A stretch of 64,000 bases of DNA from Toxorhynchites rutilus septentrionalis (Eukaryota; Arthropoda; Insecta; Diptera; Culicidae), in assembly GCF_029784135.1 (NCBI RefSeq), contig NC_073745.1, forward strand, positions 80,353,569-80,417,568, in the 5' to 3' direction. Position 1 is the stretch's first letter; each line of letters starts with the position of its first letter. The translations under genes were made by a program, and so were the position numbers. This document shows positions 1-11,787 of the stretch, piece after piece. The notes below the pieces were generated by a model, which was not told where the DNA came from, made no database searches, and worked only from the letters and a program-made list of their open reading frames with translations.

Positions 1-236
1 GTTCAGTCTTAGCACGAGTTTTTCAAAACTATAAGATAGATCACAATTAAATTGAATTCATTTTCACAGAAGAATCAACTCTTGTATCATTTGTTATGCA
101 TACTAAACAATGCGATGTGGAACTAAGCTGCACAGTCGTAGAGGAATAGAGGGAAGACAATCGCGATTCCTCGTACGGCTGTGACAGATGCAACGCGCTA
201 CCCTTTGGAAACGCGTTATCAGCTGTTTTTGTCATT

Positions 237-850
237 TTTGTTTACAGCATCCGCGATAGCGAATATACGGTTCCCGGAATAAATCGCCACAGAAAACGAC
301 TGCAACAGAAACCACCGCTTATAAAATGTGTAGTAGGCTATAAATATTGTGGCGCGGTATTGTATTTCAAAACAAGAATTAACCGGGCAAACGTATCGCC
401 CCAGGCAAACGTAACGCCCCGGGCAGACGTATACCGTCCGACGCTCGCTAGAGCTCGGTCGGACATTGCTAAAGGATCGTATCCTATGTTTCAAACTAAC
501 CGGGCAATCAGTGGATCCCAGGTTTGCGTGCGAGACACCGCCGCTTCCGACGGCGGGTCGGCGGTGGACTCGGATTGCGTCATCTTGGCGGCATGGGCCG
601 CCTCGATTCCTTATCCTCGCCAAATGGGGACTTCGTCCCCATTACATTGTCCTCAGAATAAATTTCGAAAAACGAGAACAAGAGAATAAATTTATAATAG
701 AAATGTGAGGCACATGATGTTTTTCCCGCGCCAAATATTTCTAGCCTACTACACTTTTTCTAAGCGGTTGTTTCTGTTGCAGTTGTTTACTGTGGCGATT
801 TATTCCGGTCACCCGAATATACATAGTCGACATCTGGTGGCAACATTTTT
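237..850. repeat. Palindromic interspersed repeat with inverted arms
   Basis: The stretch 237-357 (tacagcatcc..., gcgaatatacgg, cggaataaatcgccacag) recurs in reverse complement at 727-850 (ctgtggcgatttattccgg, cccgaatatac). The middle (~375-430) has tandem CGGGCAAACGTATCGCCCC-like units and a GC-rich block with TCCGACGCTCGCTAGAGC. No coding gene is supported; open frames here are short and lie across the arms. It is probably a non-autonomous foldback element. Confidence 0.6.
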
Positions 851-853
851 GTT

Positions 854-1338
854 TGTGAGACAGATTATTTTCTATCAGATAAGCATGCTCAAATGATGTT
901 TTGAATTGATAAAATTTGAATGAAACTTTTTACGTGACATTATTTGACTACTTTAGATACGTAGTTCTGGGCCTTATTTAACATTTTTTTAGAAATTTTT
1001 CTGATATTTCCACCAAAAGCTCATTAATATAATATAGAATCACTATCAGAAACATTTTTTGCTTTTGTTTTTTCACCTATTGTGAATAAATTAGTTACAC
1101 AAAATAGATATTTGATACGAAAAAGTTAACTCTCATTCATAGTTTTTATTCTAAAAGTATGTTTTCTCTACCAAGAAATGCATTATCATTTGCGCTTCAC
1201 ACATCGGAACACGAAGCTCAATGCCGTCAACGCGATTAGCCGTACAGAATCACCTGTTTTCTGTTTATATGTAAAGTGTCGCGTAATATTATTGAGCAGA
1301 GATTCTGAGATATCAGTTGCGTTTTCTAAGAAAAGACA
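854..1338. other. AT-rich spacer upstream of UPF0598 exon 1
   Basis: No gene seen. Bases ~905-960 (AAATTTGAATGAAA...) resemble 12132-12190, so part of this is an interspersed repeat. The promoter of the UPF0598 gene must lie here or further left, but I cannot pick out a TATA box or initiator with confidence. Confidence 0.35.
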
Positions 1339-4300
1339 ATGATTTTCAAGCGATTGCTCTTTCTGTCGGCACGGAAAGGCTTTCCTTCGACAGTTCAGTA
1401 CGTGCAGGGTCAATCGCCGGCGCCAAAACTTCGGGAGTATTTCTATTACATCGATCACGAAGGAATGGTGAGCTGATAGTGTTTAGTAATGAGGCGGGTG
1501 AGATAATCCAGTTTTGGGATAAAATAAAGACATTGAACCGTTTTCCAGATCTGATGTGCACATGCAGAAAATACATTCTACACCACAATACATTGTTCGT
1601 ACATCGCCGTATATTGTTCCAGAACTTGGCGTTCGAAAACAACAAGTGCATGCGAGTACTCTGTGCTTCGTGCCGTTGGAAGACTACCGGTCATATAAGA
1701 TATTTGATACACTTTGTACGGAGTCGAAACTTGTTGGACCTTACAGATTTGTGGGGTCTATAGTAGGCACGAGTTCAGTTGACCATGCATCTTCTAAATT
1801 CACGGCTGTGTCGGTTGTTATAAACGAGTCATGGTATACGAATTGCTCGACCGCCTCGAGCCATCGATCTCTACAAAGAAGAATTGTGTTACGACCAGCC
1901 CCTTCTGCTAGCACGTATTTAGTTATAGATGCATTGATTTCAAGCCCAATCAGCTATGTTTCGTGTTTCAGTCGAGTACTCAAGTCCGCTACCGCCGCAT
2001 GTGTCCTTCCGGTTATGTCTACATTACCGACGAAGCAGATAAACTGACGAGACTTGTTGAAAATTTTGCCCTGTATGTTGAAACCAGTTCTCCCCATATC
2101 ACTTTCCAGCGTCACGCTGGAGAGCTGACAGCAGAGTCCATCGCCTTGTCGTAGACACATGTAGATCTCAAATAATTCCGAAAGACCGCACACTGCACGG
2201 CAAACCATTCATCGTTGCCTGAATCAATCATGTCAGCTTTCGAAGTAAAATCGTGATCTGCCGCTGTGTAAAAATCTGGTCCGTCGTCGAGCAACCGGGC
2301 ATGAATACGGTCTGATAATTCCCCACAAATCTGCTTAGTATTTTACGATAGACGGCGAAAAAATATCTGAGACATGATTTTATTCAGCATCATTCAGCTT
2401 GTCACTTTTTTTATAGATGGGGCAGATCACCCCATTTTCCACTTTGTAACCCGCAACGCCGGAAAAGCGCGCGAGTTTGTCGCGACCGGATGGTTTTCCG
2501 CAGGTAAGCGGTTGGCTTAAGTGCCACTCCCGCGAGGGAGACCAACCGCCGTGTTCTTGCTTTGCCCGGCAATGAGACACCCAACACCGGGCGGGTTTGT
2601 CCTTTGTTTCCAAACCACGGTTTGTTCCGCGACTTGCACCTGCGCTAAGAAGGACCCGCGACACCGTTTGTCCGCGTTCCACAATTCAAGCAACAGAGGC
2701 GCTCGTTACCTATCTGAAAAATTGTTTCGGGTGTTTAGGCTGTACCGCTAGCCAGTAAATGCACGGTTTTTCTACTTCAAATTACACTAATAATGCAACA
2801 TTTATTCAATTGATGAACATAAATATTATTTTACTGAGCACTCTTCTTACAAATTTATATTCTCCATCTCAACATCACTTAAAACAAGTCTACATTTAAC
2901 GAAAAATAATTGTGGGGTTTGAACATCGGACCCATGAATTCAAGTCCAGAGATCTCCATCTTGAGTGTACCTCTCCTACAACCGATCAGCATGTGCGCGC
3001 TGTCGCTCATTCTCTACGCTTCGTTATTGTGTGGCATTGTTATGTGGCGTTGTTAATTTGTGTGGGTTTTTAGCTTTGCTTATTGAACCCTACATGCGCA
3101 TGTTAACTTAAGGTTAAAAATAGGTTCCGTACTCACACTACCTAGGTTTAACGTGGATCTACCTTATCACAGTCCCACGGTAAGTGATGATTAATGAGTC
3201 CGTAGGTGTGGGCGATGCGACGTTGACGTTGAGTGCGCGCACGACGGATAGCTGTGCCGTGCTGCGCCTTCCCCTGACGTGATAGTTTGCGTTCCGCGCG
3301 GCCACGTGGATCTACAAAAGTATCATGGTCCACTCCAAGCCTCTATCGTGGGGTCAGAAAACGGCTCCTTTCTACACACAACAAAGAATAGAAAACACCA
3401 CACATATGCCACAATTAATTTATTATCTGCCACATGCCTTGAATATCGAAGCTTACCTTTGATTTCGATTAAGAGAGACACAAGCGGGAAATTAGTTTAA
3501 CCCGATTTCTTGGAGAAACTATGACTACTTTAATTTTAAACTAAACATAAAACAAAAAAAACTTTAGTACACTGACTAGCACGTGTAGCCTTTCACCTAC
3601 GGTACCTTCTTACCGTCCACTCGCGATGAAGAACAAACTTATCCGCTCCTGCTTTTTTCACTGTCGAAGTCAGAATGGGCAAGCATATCTCAAGATTCTC
3701 AGATCAGCGAGACATCCACTGGAACGGGAATTACGTAATAGTTAACGATGTTTACTATTCCGTATTCACACCGAAATTATCCTGCGCTTTCATTGGTCGC
3801 TCATTCAAGCATTCGCGGACGATACCCTTTAACCTCCCGATCAGAGTTCAAGTCGAAGCGCTCGCCGGGTTTTGTAATTTGAAGAACAAGACAACCCCGC
3901 CGAAAGACTCTGCTATTTGGGGGAAATATCCAAATGAAAAAATAGCAAAAAAAAGGGAAGCATTAGTCTTTCGGAGTGTTGGTATGTGGGTGTCTTGGCT
4001 AAAACAGCCGCCCAGTCACACCCAGCACCCATTATGGCTAGTTGCTCAGATCTAAAATCGGGAGCGGCACTCGCGTTGCCAAACATCCAATACATGGAAA
4101 GAAGAGAGAATCCCAGATCCACACAGATGAGATTGTGTTGGATCCGAATCTCAGTACCGTGCTACAACTTCTCCGATAGTTGTTCTGTGTCCAGTATATA
4201 CACTAGGATCGAGCGATCTGAATAAAAAGATCGATCACGAATATTCGATTTTCTAAAAGGCATAGGGATCGATTCACTGATTAAATCGGTACCGAAGTAT

Positions 4301-7300
4301 CGATGTTTACCGACTCGATCTTTGAAAAAAGATTTTCTTCCAATTTATTTATATACTGGGGCTGATCACGAACATCACTGTCACAAACGCTTCCACGTCA
4401 CTTGCACTTCACTTAATTTTTTTTGTGTCTATCATCATTGTCACGGACAGTTGCGTGTAAAAATAAACTCCGTGAAGTGAAAGAGTTCATTCCCGTTTAT
4501 AAAAGACATGTCAGTTGCATAATTTCGGGCGTTTGAACGTTATGTCGGTTGCATAATTTCGGACGTTTGAACGTTATGTAGGTTGTGGAACCCCAGGGAA
4601 GTCCACTGTTTCGGTGGTCGGGAATAATAATCACTTATGTACTGTCGGTTATTCGTGTATTTATTGAATGGCTTTTTATCATTTCTGTCCTACCATAGTT
4701 TACATGATGTGTGTTGTCCTATGCTTGTGCTCTTTGTACTAATAGTTTTTCTATGATCGGTAGTCGGGCACCACATAGGTAAAATTAATAAGATAATATT
4801 GCAATTAATTGAACGTATGTTTTAGAATAACAAGTTTGCGATTATACCTCGATGATTCGGAATTTCAATGCCAACTATTCGGACTCATTCCATGAATCAT
4901 TTGCTTGGTGCGTTAGTTTACTGAATCGAACGCTGGTTCAAAAATGATGAGGAATACTTGGTTGCTCTTGAATGATGTAGTTGTTGAACATATGGGAATG
5001 TAATTTTATTTCCTCTTTCTATAAATTACTCTAGAGATAAAGCATGACTATCATGAGTTTAATAATCGATATCTCGCATACTCTTGTACTCAGCTCTGTC
5101 TTATTCGTTTGAATAGTGAGAAGTACTTAGTATATGTCAACGTTGAAATCATTTTTTAAGAACCGTTTCTACAATTTTGATGAATAATAATATCTTCTAT
5201 ATCTCAGAATAAACCCGAATTTATCCATCTCATTGCCATTTTATGGGGTTGCAACTCTCTGTTAGTCTAATACTTCAAATAGAAGCAAAAAATTTCTATT
5301 CATTTTGGACAATCGAAATTAGACCTTTCGCCATGTGTCAATTGGTCTACGGGAGCTACATTTTTAGTCCTCAATCACATCCCATAGTGCATTTATCGAA
5401 TCCAAATAAACAAATTTATGTCCTCTGGATACGTCAGGATTTCGTTCTAAAAATGCCACCAAGCGGGCAAATTGCTGTTTGTTTATCTTTTCTTTCTTAA
5501 AAAGCAAGACACGATTCAAAATGTTAGCAAAAAAGCTAAATAAAACCAAAATTAATTTACTCCATTCCTCGTGACTAGTTTTCACCATCTAGAACACAAG
5601 TGACAAATATACTTGTTTTTCCCCGTGACGTGACAGTATCGTGATATTCATAATCACACCGAGTTCATCACAGACGGTGGCAGCCGTAATAACGTTGTAT
5701 ATAATTCACTTCGTTTTCACCGTGAAGTGACGATCGTGATCAGGCCCACTATCTTCTCCTTGGGTGGCACTAACGGTCCTGTGAAACTTTTTCCTTCTCA
5801 ACGTAGTATTACTTGCGTAATTTTTATCAGTAGTACAGTAAGTTACATCTAATTCAACATCTGGCTAATTGGACAGACCTGCAATGCGACACGAATAATT
5901 GAACATTTTCACCTCTTATTGGGCATTTTTGTAAACATCGAGTTTGGGACCCAAACTCCAAAATCTATTGTCTATAACATCTCATTATATCGTTCACCGT
6001 ATTGACCTTTTCCAATTTTCTTACCCCCTGAAACCTTTACATGCCAAATTTGGTTTCATTTGCTTGATTAGTTCTCGAGTTATGCAAAAAGAGAGGGGGG
6101 AGAAGTCTCGAACCATCATAAGAACCTTCCCCGGCCCCAAAAACCCCTACAAAAAAATTTTTACACCGATCAGTTCAGTAATTTCCAAGTTCATATGAAT
6201 CAGACAGACAGAAAGACGGACAGACAGAACTCCATTTATATACACAGGCAAACCTGTTTTGGTGCGGGTAATAGGATCCGCACAAAAAAAATCGCATAAA
6301 AAATCGTACTAAACTTCACCAGTAGCTTTAAAAAATAGTGTTCGCTACACAATTTGAGAACATTTTTTATACGGTGGACGGGGACCTCAAGGTTTCCTTA
6401 AGAAAATAACCCAAATCCTAATGATTCCATTCATGATCATCATTCGATTTCCTTTTTCCGCTTTGATAAGCGGCCTACTCACTTGCGCAGATCATAAAAT
6501 CAACTCTTTGCTCCTTTCAATAAGCTCCTACTGACACCATAAAACAAACAAAACAACATGAGAATGAAAATTTGCTGACACAGTCCCTATGTAGAGCGAT
6601 GAAATACATTTCAAAGATAGAAAAAACAAAATAAATGATCGATGACTCCATTGTTTTCAAATACCACGCAAAAAAAAATTTTGATGCATTTTTTTGTGCG
6701 ATCACATAACAAAACTCGCACAAAGACAGGTTTTGCTACACAGTTATTCCATACCGAACCGATAGTGGTTTTCCAATTTTAATGGAAAGTGGTAGTTTTG
6801 TTCCTTAGACCCATATTAAACCCGTATTTTTTCATTAGGGTGCCCACTTCTACTTCAGGGTGGTTCGAAAAATGTAATTTATCCTCTTTTTTCCAAAAAT
6901 GACTTTTTTCAAAAATTTATAACTTTTGAACTACTGGATGATCGACATGTCAAATTGAAGCCAGATGGCCTTTTTTGAAAAAAAAATACTGTACTTGTAA
7001 AAAAATAAAAATAAAAATAAAAAAAATTTTAATTTTGTTTTCGTGGTTATTGATTATATTTATTTTTTATAGTTTTCATGGTCTCGGGACCAAGGGCGCT
7101 ATTTTTTTTTTTTTTTTTCCTTGAAAGCTGAGAATTTTTCACATAACATGTTCAAAAATCAGATATGTTTTTTTCGTTTTTGAATTATGATTTTTAAAAT
7201 TATTTTTTGTCTTTTGCGCAAGTATAATATTTTTACATAAAAGATTATATAACTGGCTTGATTTGATATTTCGATCATCTGAATCGGTCCAGTAGTTCAA

Positions 7301-8234
7301 AAGTTATGATTTTTTGAAAAAGTGGAAAAAAAAAGATTTTTCGGATGACACTAATATTGAAATGGTCACCCAAATGAAAAAATAAAAAATACGGATCTAA
7401 TATTTTGCGATAAGGAACAAAATTACCAATTTTGATGAAAATCGGAGAACCACCATAACGGTTTGCATGGAACGGCTGTACCAGATCTGTTCAAAAAGTA
7501 TCGCGAATTTCTAATTCATTTTCAAAAAAAGCTACTGCTGAAGTTTTGCTCGCACATAAAAAAATTTGCCTGTATAGAAGATTATTCTGAATTCTAGAAT
7601 AACAAAGTACATATTATATACCATAAATATCCATTAAATTTTCATACAGATTTGTTTACTTTTCAGCTATTCCTGGACGACGCTCGGATAAAGAACTTCA
7701 CCTCGTGCTTCAAGGAGAAAAAATTTCTAGAGTTCTTTTTCAAACGCATCCGACTGAACAACGGCGATCGGTACCGCGAGGACTTCCCTTTTGTTTCGTT
7801 ATGTGGACGTGAACGAAACTACATTCGCTGCGACGACGTTCCAATAGTTTTCACGGATATTTATAAAGACTCCGGTAAGCTTAATCCAATCACTTTTCAA
7901 TAAACATCAGTATTTTCAATGTTTTATCTTGACAGAGGGTATCGAACGACTCGCGTACGCACACGCTGGAGACCTTTTGAGCGTGCCCTGGGAACCCAAT
8001 CGGATCTGTATGTTTCCCACGAGTGGACGTGTCTACCACCCAGCCCCCGAGCAATACGGTTCAATTGGGCTTATTAGATCCAGACTGGCTATCGAGTTGA
8101 GTAAAAACTTCACATTTCTCAACGGCGAGGAACGGCCCCCAACCCATTTTACCTGGAACTCCATCGAAAATGAGCTGGATAAAGGCTGGTGGAAAAGTAC
8201 TTACATAAGTACGAGACGGGATAGCTTGGAGTGA
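1339..8234 (+). CDS. UPF0598 family protein (C8orf82-like), 3 coding exons
   Basis: Coding exons are 1339-1467, 7667-7874 and 7936-8234, which sum to 636 bases (211 residues plus stop) with consistent phase. Donors are gtgagc (1468) and gtaagc (7875); acceptors are ttttcag and ttgacag. The product matches the UPF0598 family: YVQGQ then REYFYYIDHEG in exon 1, LFLDDARIKNFTSCF and LCGRERNYIRCDD in exon 2, GRVYHPAPE and IGLIRSRLAIELS in exon 3. The length is typical of the family. The first ~20 residues (MIFKRLLFLSARKGF...) are basic and lack acidic residues, like a mitochondrial import signal; the family's molecular function is not established. Intron 1 is 6.2 kb and holds an RTE-like fragment, a Harbinger-like element and a palindromic AT-rich repeat. 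The 5'UTR and any non-coding first exon were not located. Confidence 0.9.
1783..2440 (-). mobile_element. Degenerate RTE-like non-LTR retrotransposon, reverse transcriptase fragment
   Basis: On the minus strand, pieces of a reverse transcriptase can be read in order across frameshifts. VENGVICPIYKKSDKL (~2385-2440) corresponds to the thumb-proximal ICPIYKKGD block. CLRQGDGLCCQLSSVTLE follows (~2100-2160), then GFNIQGKIFNKSRQFICF with a decayed YADD-like box (FVGNVD), and GLEINASITKYVLAEGAGRN (~1900-1960). The order and motifs are those of RTE-type elements. Frameshifts, stops and loss of the catalytic box show it is dead. It lies in intron 1 of the UPF0598 gene, opposite in orientation. Confidence 0.62.
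2760..4340. other. Intronic sequence, no gene recognised
   Basis: This part of UPF0598 intron 1 has only short open frames with no family I recognise. It is patchily GC-richer (3150-3320, 3650-4200) than the surrounding DNA, which hints at old mobile-element fragments. Bases 4195-4320 contain several GATCGAT-type words. Confidence 0.3.
4358..5747. mobile_element. TIR element (GGGCTGATCACGA ends, 3-bp TSD), Harbinger-like
   Basis: The left end GGGGCTGATCACGAAC (4358) and right end GATCGTGATCAGGCCC (to 5747) are inverted, and both are flanked by ACT (4355-4357 and 5748-5750), a 3-bp target duplication. A 107-bp relative with the same ends lies at 50539-50645. Inside, on the minus strand, is a Myb/SANT-like remnant (5364-5588). 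Three-bp TSDs plus a Myb-like protein fit the PIF/Harbinger superfamily; no transposase remnant was seen. The TIR/TSD structure is seen directly; the superfamily is inferred. Confidence 0.6.
5364..5588 (-). pseudogene. Myb/SANT-like (zeste-type) domain remnant
   Basis: The frame reads KQQFARLVAFLERNPDVSRG then INALWDVIED, like the start of insect Myb/SANT-like DNA-binding domains (pattern: hydrophobic helix, NPD(I/V)xxG, then LWdxI). It sits inside the TIR element 4358-5747 and is short, ending without the rest of the domain. It is probably the accessory DNA-binding protein of that transposon rather than a host gene. Confidence 0.4.
5944..6260. repeat. Interspersed repeat resembling a retroelement 3' region
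   Basis: The text around ATGCCAAATTTGGTTTCATT and GAACCTTCCCCGGCCCC, ending in a (CAGA)n-like run (CAGACAGACAGAAAGACGG), has the character of the 3' untranslated part of an insect non-LTR element. There is no other copy in the window, so this rests on appearance only. Confidence 0.35.
6850..7365. repeat. AT-rich palindromic element (copy P1)
   Basis: Bases ~6868-6960 (TTCGAAAAATGTAA..., AAAAATGACTTTTTTC, ACTTTTGAACTACTGG, GATCGACATGTCAAATTG) recur inverted at ~7250-7345 (TTTCGATCATCTGAATCGG, CCAGTAGTTCAAAAGTTAT, TTTTTGAAAAAGTGG). Between the arms are A- and T-runs and CATGGTCTCGGGACCAAGG. The same arms are at 21540-21670 and 23490-23635. Confidence 0.6.
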
Positions 8235-8273
8235 TATTCACGTTGTTGTATTTACATTTTTAAATCACAGTTC

Positions 8274-10454
8274 CTAGTTTATGTTCGCCTGGTTAACATA
8301 TGATTGATAATCAAACGTTTCTTTTTTCGTCAAATTCGTTGAAGGGGATGCTGGTTTCGTCGCACTCATTGGAGATGGGACCACATTAGTTTTGCTAGTC
8401 CTTACTGGGCCTTCGTATGGTGCAAACTGATCCAGAGATTGCTGCAATTGTGATACGATTGCCTGTTGCTTTTGTTGTTGGATCTTTTTCTCGCGTAGTT
8501 TCTGTTTGCGTCGGACCCGATTACCTTTTGATTTCTTCTTTTTGGGTTTTCCTTCCACCTTTGGCGGTGGTGGTGGTCGTTTGGGTTCAATTTTTTCTCT
8601 GCGTACAATGCGCTGAACGTTGTGCCAATGTGGGAAAGTACACGGAAGCAGAGTGTGCTCTCTGTGCATTTTCGTTATTACAGTTCTGTCGATGGGTACC
8701 CATTCATACTCTTCCAGGGCGCACTGTTCATATTCTACATTGTTGTAGATATCATTTAGATCTATGCTGGAACTAGCATTGAGCGCCTTGGGGTCACGCG
8801 TAAGAATCATCACGGTTTCGGGGTTTTTGATGTCATGTTGCATAAGATGCTCACCGGGTGGAAAGTTCAGCAGCAGTTTGAGTGTTTGCCACAGATTAGT
8901 GAACAGATTCATGGGCTCGATGTTGTACTTCCGTTTAAGTTCTTCTTCAATATCCTTCAGTTCCAGATAGTGGTGAGAAAGTATAGCATGGGTAAGGGCA
9001 TCGATGCGAAGTCGAAGAGTTTTCGAATTGGGCCTCAAAAATTGACGTATCCATTCTCGCAACAATTCACTGCTAGTCATCTGTTCGGCACCAAATTCCG
9101 CTTGGTATTCCAACTTGATGGATATATTTATGTAGAATTTCATTTTGCGTAGAGATTCATAACAGTCCATTCGAGATCTCACGAGGAATTTACACTGATT
9201 GTCCCCATCAGAAAGTTTCCACAGCCCAAGGCGCACATTCTGTTCAGATTGGGGCATAGACTGTCTTCTTTTTTGCAATGAGTGCAAATACTCATCGAAA
9301 TGAACCGGAATGTATTCCGGTGTGGTCACCGGCTTCGATTCCTTTGCGTTGTTTTCCCGTACCTTCTTAGTTATCGTCATGAAACTCCTTACCAGATATT
9401 TATGAGCTTTAATATTTCTATCGTGGGACAACATTTTTGTTGGTTGCAATTTCTTCCCAAATATTATAACATTTCGATCTCCAATGGTTCTGATTTGGAT
9501 TGGTATCATCCAACGCTGTTGCAGATTAGTGGCACTGTTCAACAAATAGTTAAGTGCTCCCGAACTTATTACAAATCTTATACTTTCATCCTGTCTCAAA
9601 ATCGTCTCTATTTGGAGGGCATCATCTACGCTTACAAAGTGAGCCTCATCACTGCAAAATTGATCCAGTATCCGTTTGTTGCGCTTCAAAGTGTTACAGT
9701 GGAGTAAATTTTCGGTGAAAATATTTTTAACCACTCCCAATTCCAACACATTTTCCGAGGCGAGTTCAAATGTAACATTTTGTTCATTTACTCCATACTT
9801 CATCCACATCACGGCAGTGGACAGGTAGAACTTGCTATCCGAAATCCCTTGCAGCATTCTCTGTACTTTGCTTTTCCAAATAGCGATGACTAGCTGGTTC
9901 AGTTCGTGATCGATGATCTTCTTTCTACCGACTAGGTGAGTATTAAAATATTTTTTCACGAAACTATCGAATAAACACTGTTCCTTTCCTAATTTCTTCA
10001 TCAGGGTCTTATACTTTCCAAGGGCTTCTTTCTCTTCTGGCGAATCAAATCCCAACCGCAAGTTTAGCCTATTCAGCACAGTTAGACAATGCTGATGTTC
10101 GGCACGACCCAACTTCGAACCGGTGGGAAACTGTTCGAACATCCGGAACGGCTTAGTGGTATCGATCACTAAGCGACGCATTTCGAGGCCTGTACGGGGA
10201 TCAATTGGGTACTGCAGTGGAGTCTGGTCATCGTCATATACATCGCCCAGTTGATGAATGGGATCTATTTCGTTTATGTGCAGATTGAATATGTCCTCCT
10301 CATAGCGAGAGAAGTCAATTGCAAATTGTTCGAGTAAGCGCTGCTCGCTACGGCGATTTTGTTTGGACCTAGAGGGAAGATTTGACGGTTGGGATACTCC
10401 TTTCGGGTTGCTATTTTGTGCATCTTACCAGTTCAGACGCATGTAGGCGTCCAT
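8274..10454 (-). CDS. Ice2: Little elongation complex subunit 2 (Ice2/NARG2), 2 coding exons
   Basis: On the minus strand exon 1 is 10454-10429 (26 bases, MDAYMRLN plus TG) and exon 2 is 10368-8274. The 60-base intron has gtaag and ctctag ends, and the splice gives 706 residues. The reading frame stays open from 10368 through the internal Met at 10181, so the longer start is preferred. Residues ~390-535 look like the NARG2/ICE2 C-terminal domain: LVRSR, then LEYQAEFGAEQMTSSELLREW, then LLLNFPPGEHLMQHD. A proline run followed by a strongly basic stretch (about residues 610-650) suggests nuclear or RNA contact. In flies and mammals ICE2 works with ICE1 and ELL in the little elongation complex that drives Pol II transcription of snRNA genes. 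It is convergent with the UPF0598 gene, 39 bases between stops. Confidence 0.86.
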
Positions 10455-10593
10455 CGTGGAATCTGAATTTTGATCTTTCCCTATTCTGAGAGTTCCACTG
10501 TTTACTGAAAGGATTATGCTATGAAAGCCAAATGATTCCGACCATATTATACCTGCCTTTGAATAAACGGCAGAATCATGGGTTGATTCCAGA

Positions 10594-11085
10594 TAGTGAT
10601 CCCCGATAATCGTTCGATTAATCGATTAATCGAATACTTCCTACAGAAATCGATTATTAATCGAACGAATACTGCACAACCAATAATCGAAGCGAACGAA
10701 TAATTTACATCGATTAATCGATTCAAACCCAGAGCAAAAAAAACCGTACAGCCGCTGCAGTTTTATCCTGAAAATCAATAATTATCTTTGACGCTCTCCT
10801 AAACTCCTAAAAGAAGCTCAATGCCGTCGATGCGAGATGAGCTTCGTTTACGAGTTTAGGGGAGCGTAAAAGGTAATAATTGATTTTCAGACGTAATGAA
10901 CACTTTTTTGATTCCAGATGGCTTTCTAACAAATGAGAAATATTAGTCTAACTAATTATTTCTCTCAGTGTGACGATTAATCGATTAATCGATTATTTGG
11001 ATCGATTAATCGTATCGAATAAGAAACTGCTTAAAAGTATTCGATTAGTGGATGAACGATTAATTTCAAAAATCGGGGATCACTA
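10594..11085. mobile_element. hAT-type MITE with CGATTAATCG-rich arms
   Basis: TAGTGATCCCCGATAATCG (from 10594) is matched in reverse by CGGGGATCACTA (to 11085). The flanks are the 8-bp duplication ATTCCAGA (10586-10593 and 11086-11093), typical of hAT elements. The 492-bp interior is palindromic: repeated CGATTAATCG words in both arms and a central hairpin (about 10770-10890) built on CTCCTAAACTCCTAAAAGAAGCT and its complement. The central hairpin also occurs alone near 14345-14395. No coding sequence. Confidence 0.75.
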
Positions 11086-11506
11086 ATTCCAGACCAACTT
11101 TTATCAAGTCACATCAGCTGTTGATTTGTTGACACAAAAAGGAACTGCAAAAACTGTGAAAATATCAGTGTTGCCAATAATGTCAACAATTTTCAACATC
11201 AATAAATGTGTGCCTGAGTCGAGAGAATGGCAGAATCCTCAAATCGTACACTGAAATTAATTTTCATATAGATTTAATGTGCGGTAACCAGATAAAGGCG
11301 ATTCTCCAGTATTTTGACTCAATTTATGTGCAGCACATAATTATACCCGAATGATGCTAATTGATATCCACTAAATTCAATGACAATGTAAATTATTTTT
11401 ATATGCGATGTTATGGAATATAAATGGTTTCTATATACAACTAATTTTTGCTTAAAATAGACTCTCAGTGTGTTTGTCCGTGTTGACAACAATTCGTGAT
11501 TAAAGA

Positions 11507-11787
11507 TGGCAGAACAACAAACGGAAACAATATCACTCTCTGAACTTAAGGCTGATTTAGACGATGCCAGTCAGCGCTCTCGTTGAGGTATTCAGTGAAC
11601 AGAGAACAGACACTCTGTCCAAGTTACTTGTGCCAGTATCGAACAAGTAATTGGCCTCTAACTTGAACAGAGTGTCTGTTCTCTATTCACTGGAAACTTC
11701 AACTAGAGCGCTGACTGGCATTGTCTAAATCAGCCTTTACTCTCGAAATTCTCAAGCTTCCAGCAGAGCTGCTGCAGTTTTTCGAAG
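11507..11787 (+). pseudogene. Possible first coding exon split by a MITE
   Basis: An ATG in good context (AAAGATGGC, 11507) opens MAEQQTETISLSEL. About 190 bases of inverted repeat (11546-11739) follow and bring an in-frame stop. After it the sequence reads LEILKLPAELLQFFE and meets a GTATAT donor at 11788. Both halves look amphipathic and protein-like, but I recognise no family and found no downstream exon. It may be a broken gene or chance. Confidence 0.22.
11546..11739. mobile_element. MITE, ~190 bp, long inverted repeat ends
   Basis: AAGGCTGATTTAGAC(G/A)ATGCC at 11548 is mirrored by GGCATTGTCTAAATCAGCC before 11736. Arms of ~75 bp (CCAGTCAGCGCTCT, GAACAGAGAACAGACACTCT) make almost the whole element a hairpin. 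The flanks TTAA (11546) and TTTA (11736) suggest a piggyBac-type TTAA target with one change, but a 3-bp ACT duplication is also possible. Confidence 0.65.

Noticed and set aside
8417..9707. Several plus-strand open frames of 68-141 codons
   Set aside because: They lie antisense to Ice2 exon 2, contain no recognisable family and follow its codon structure; they are shadows.
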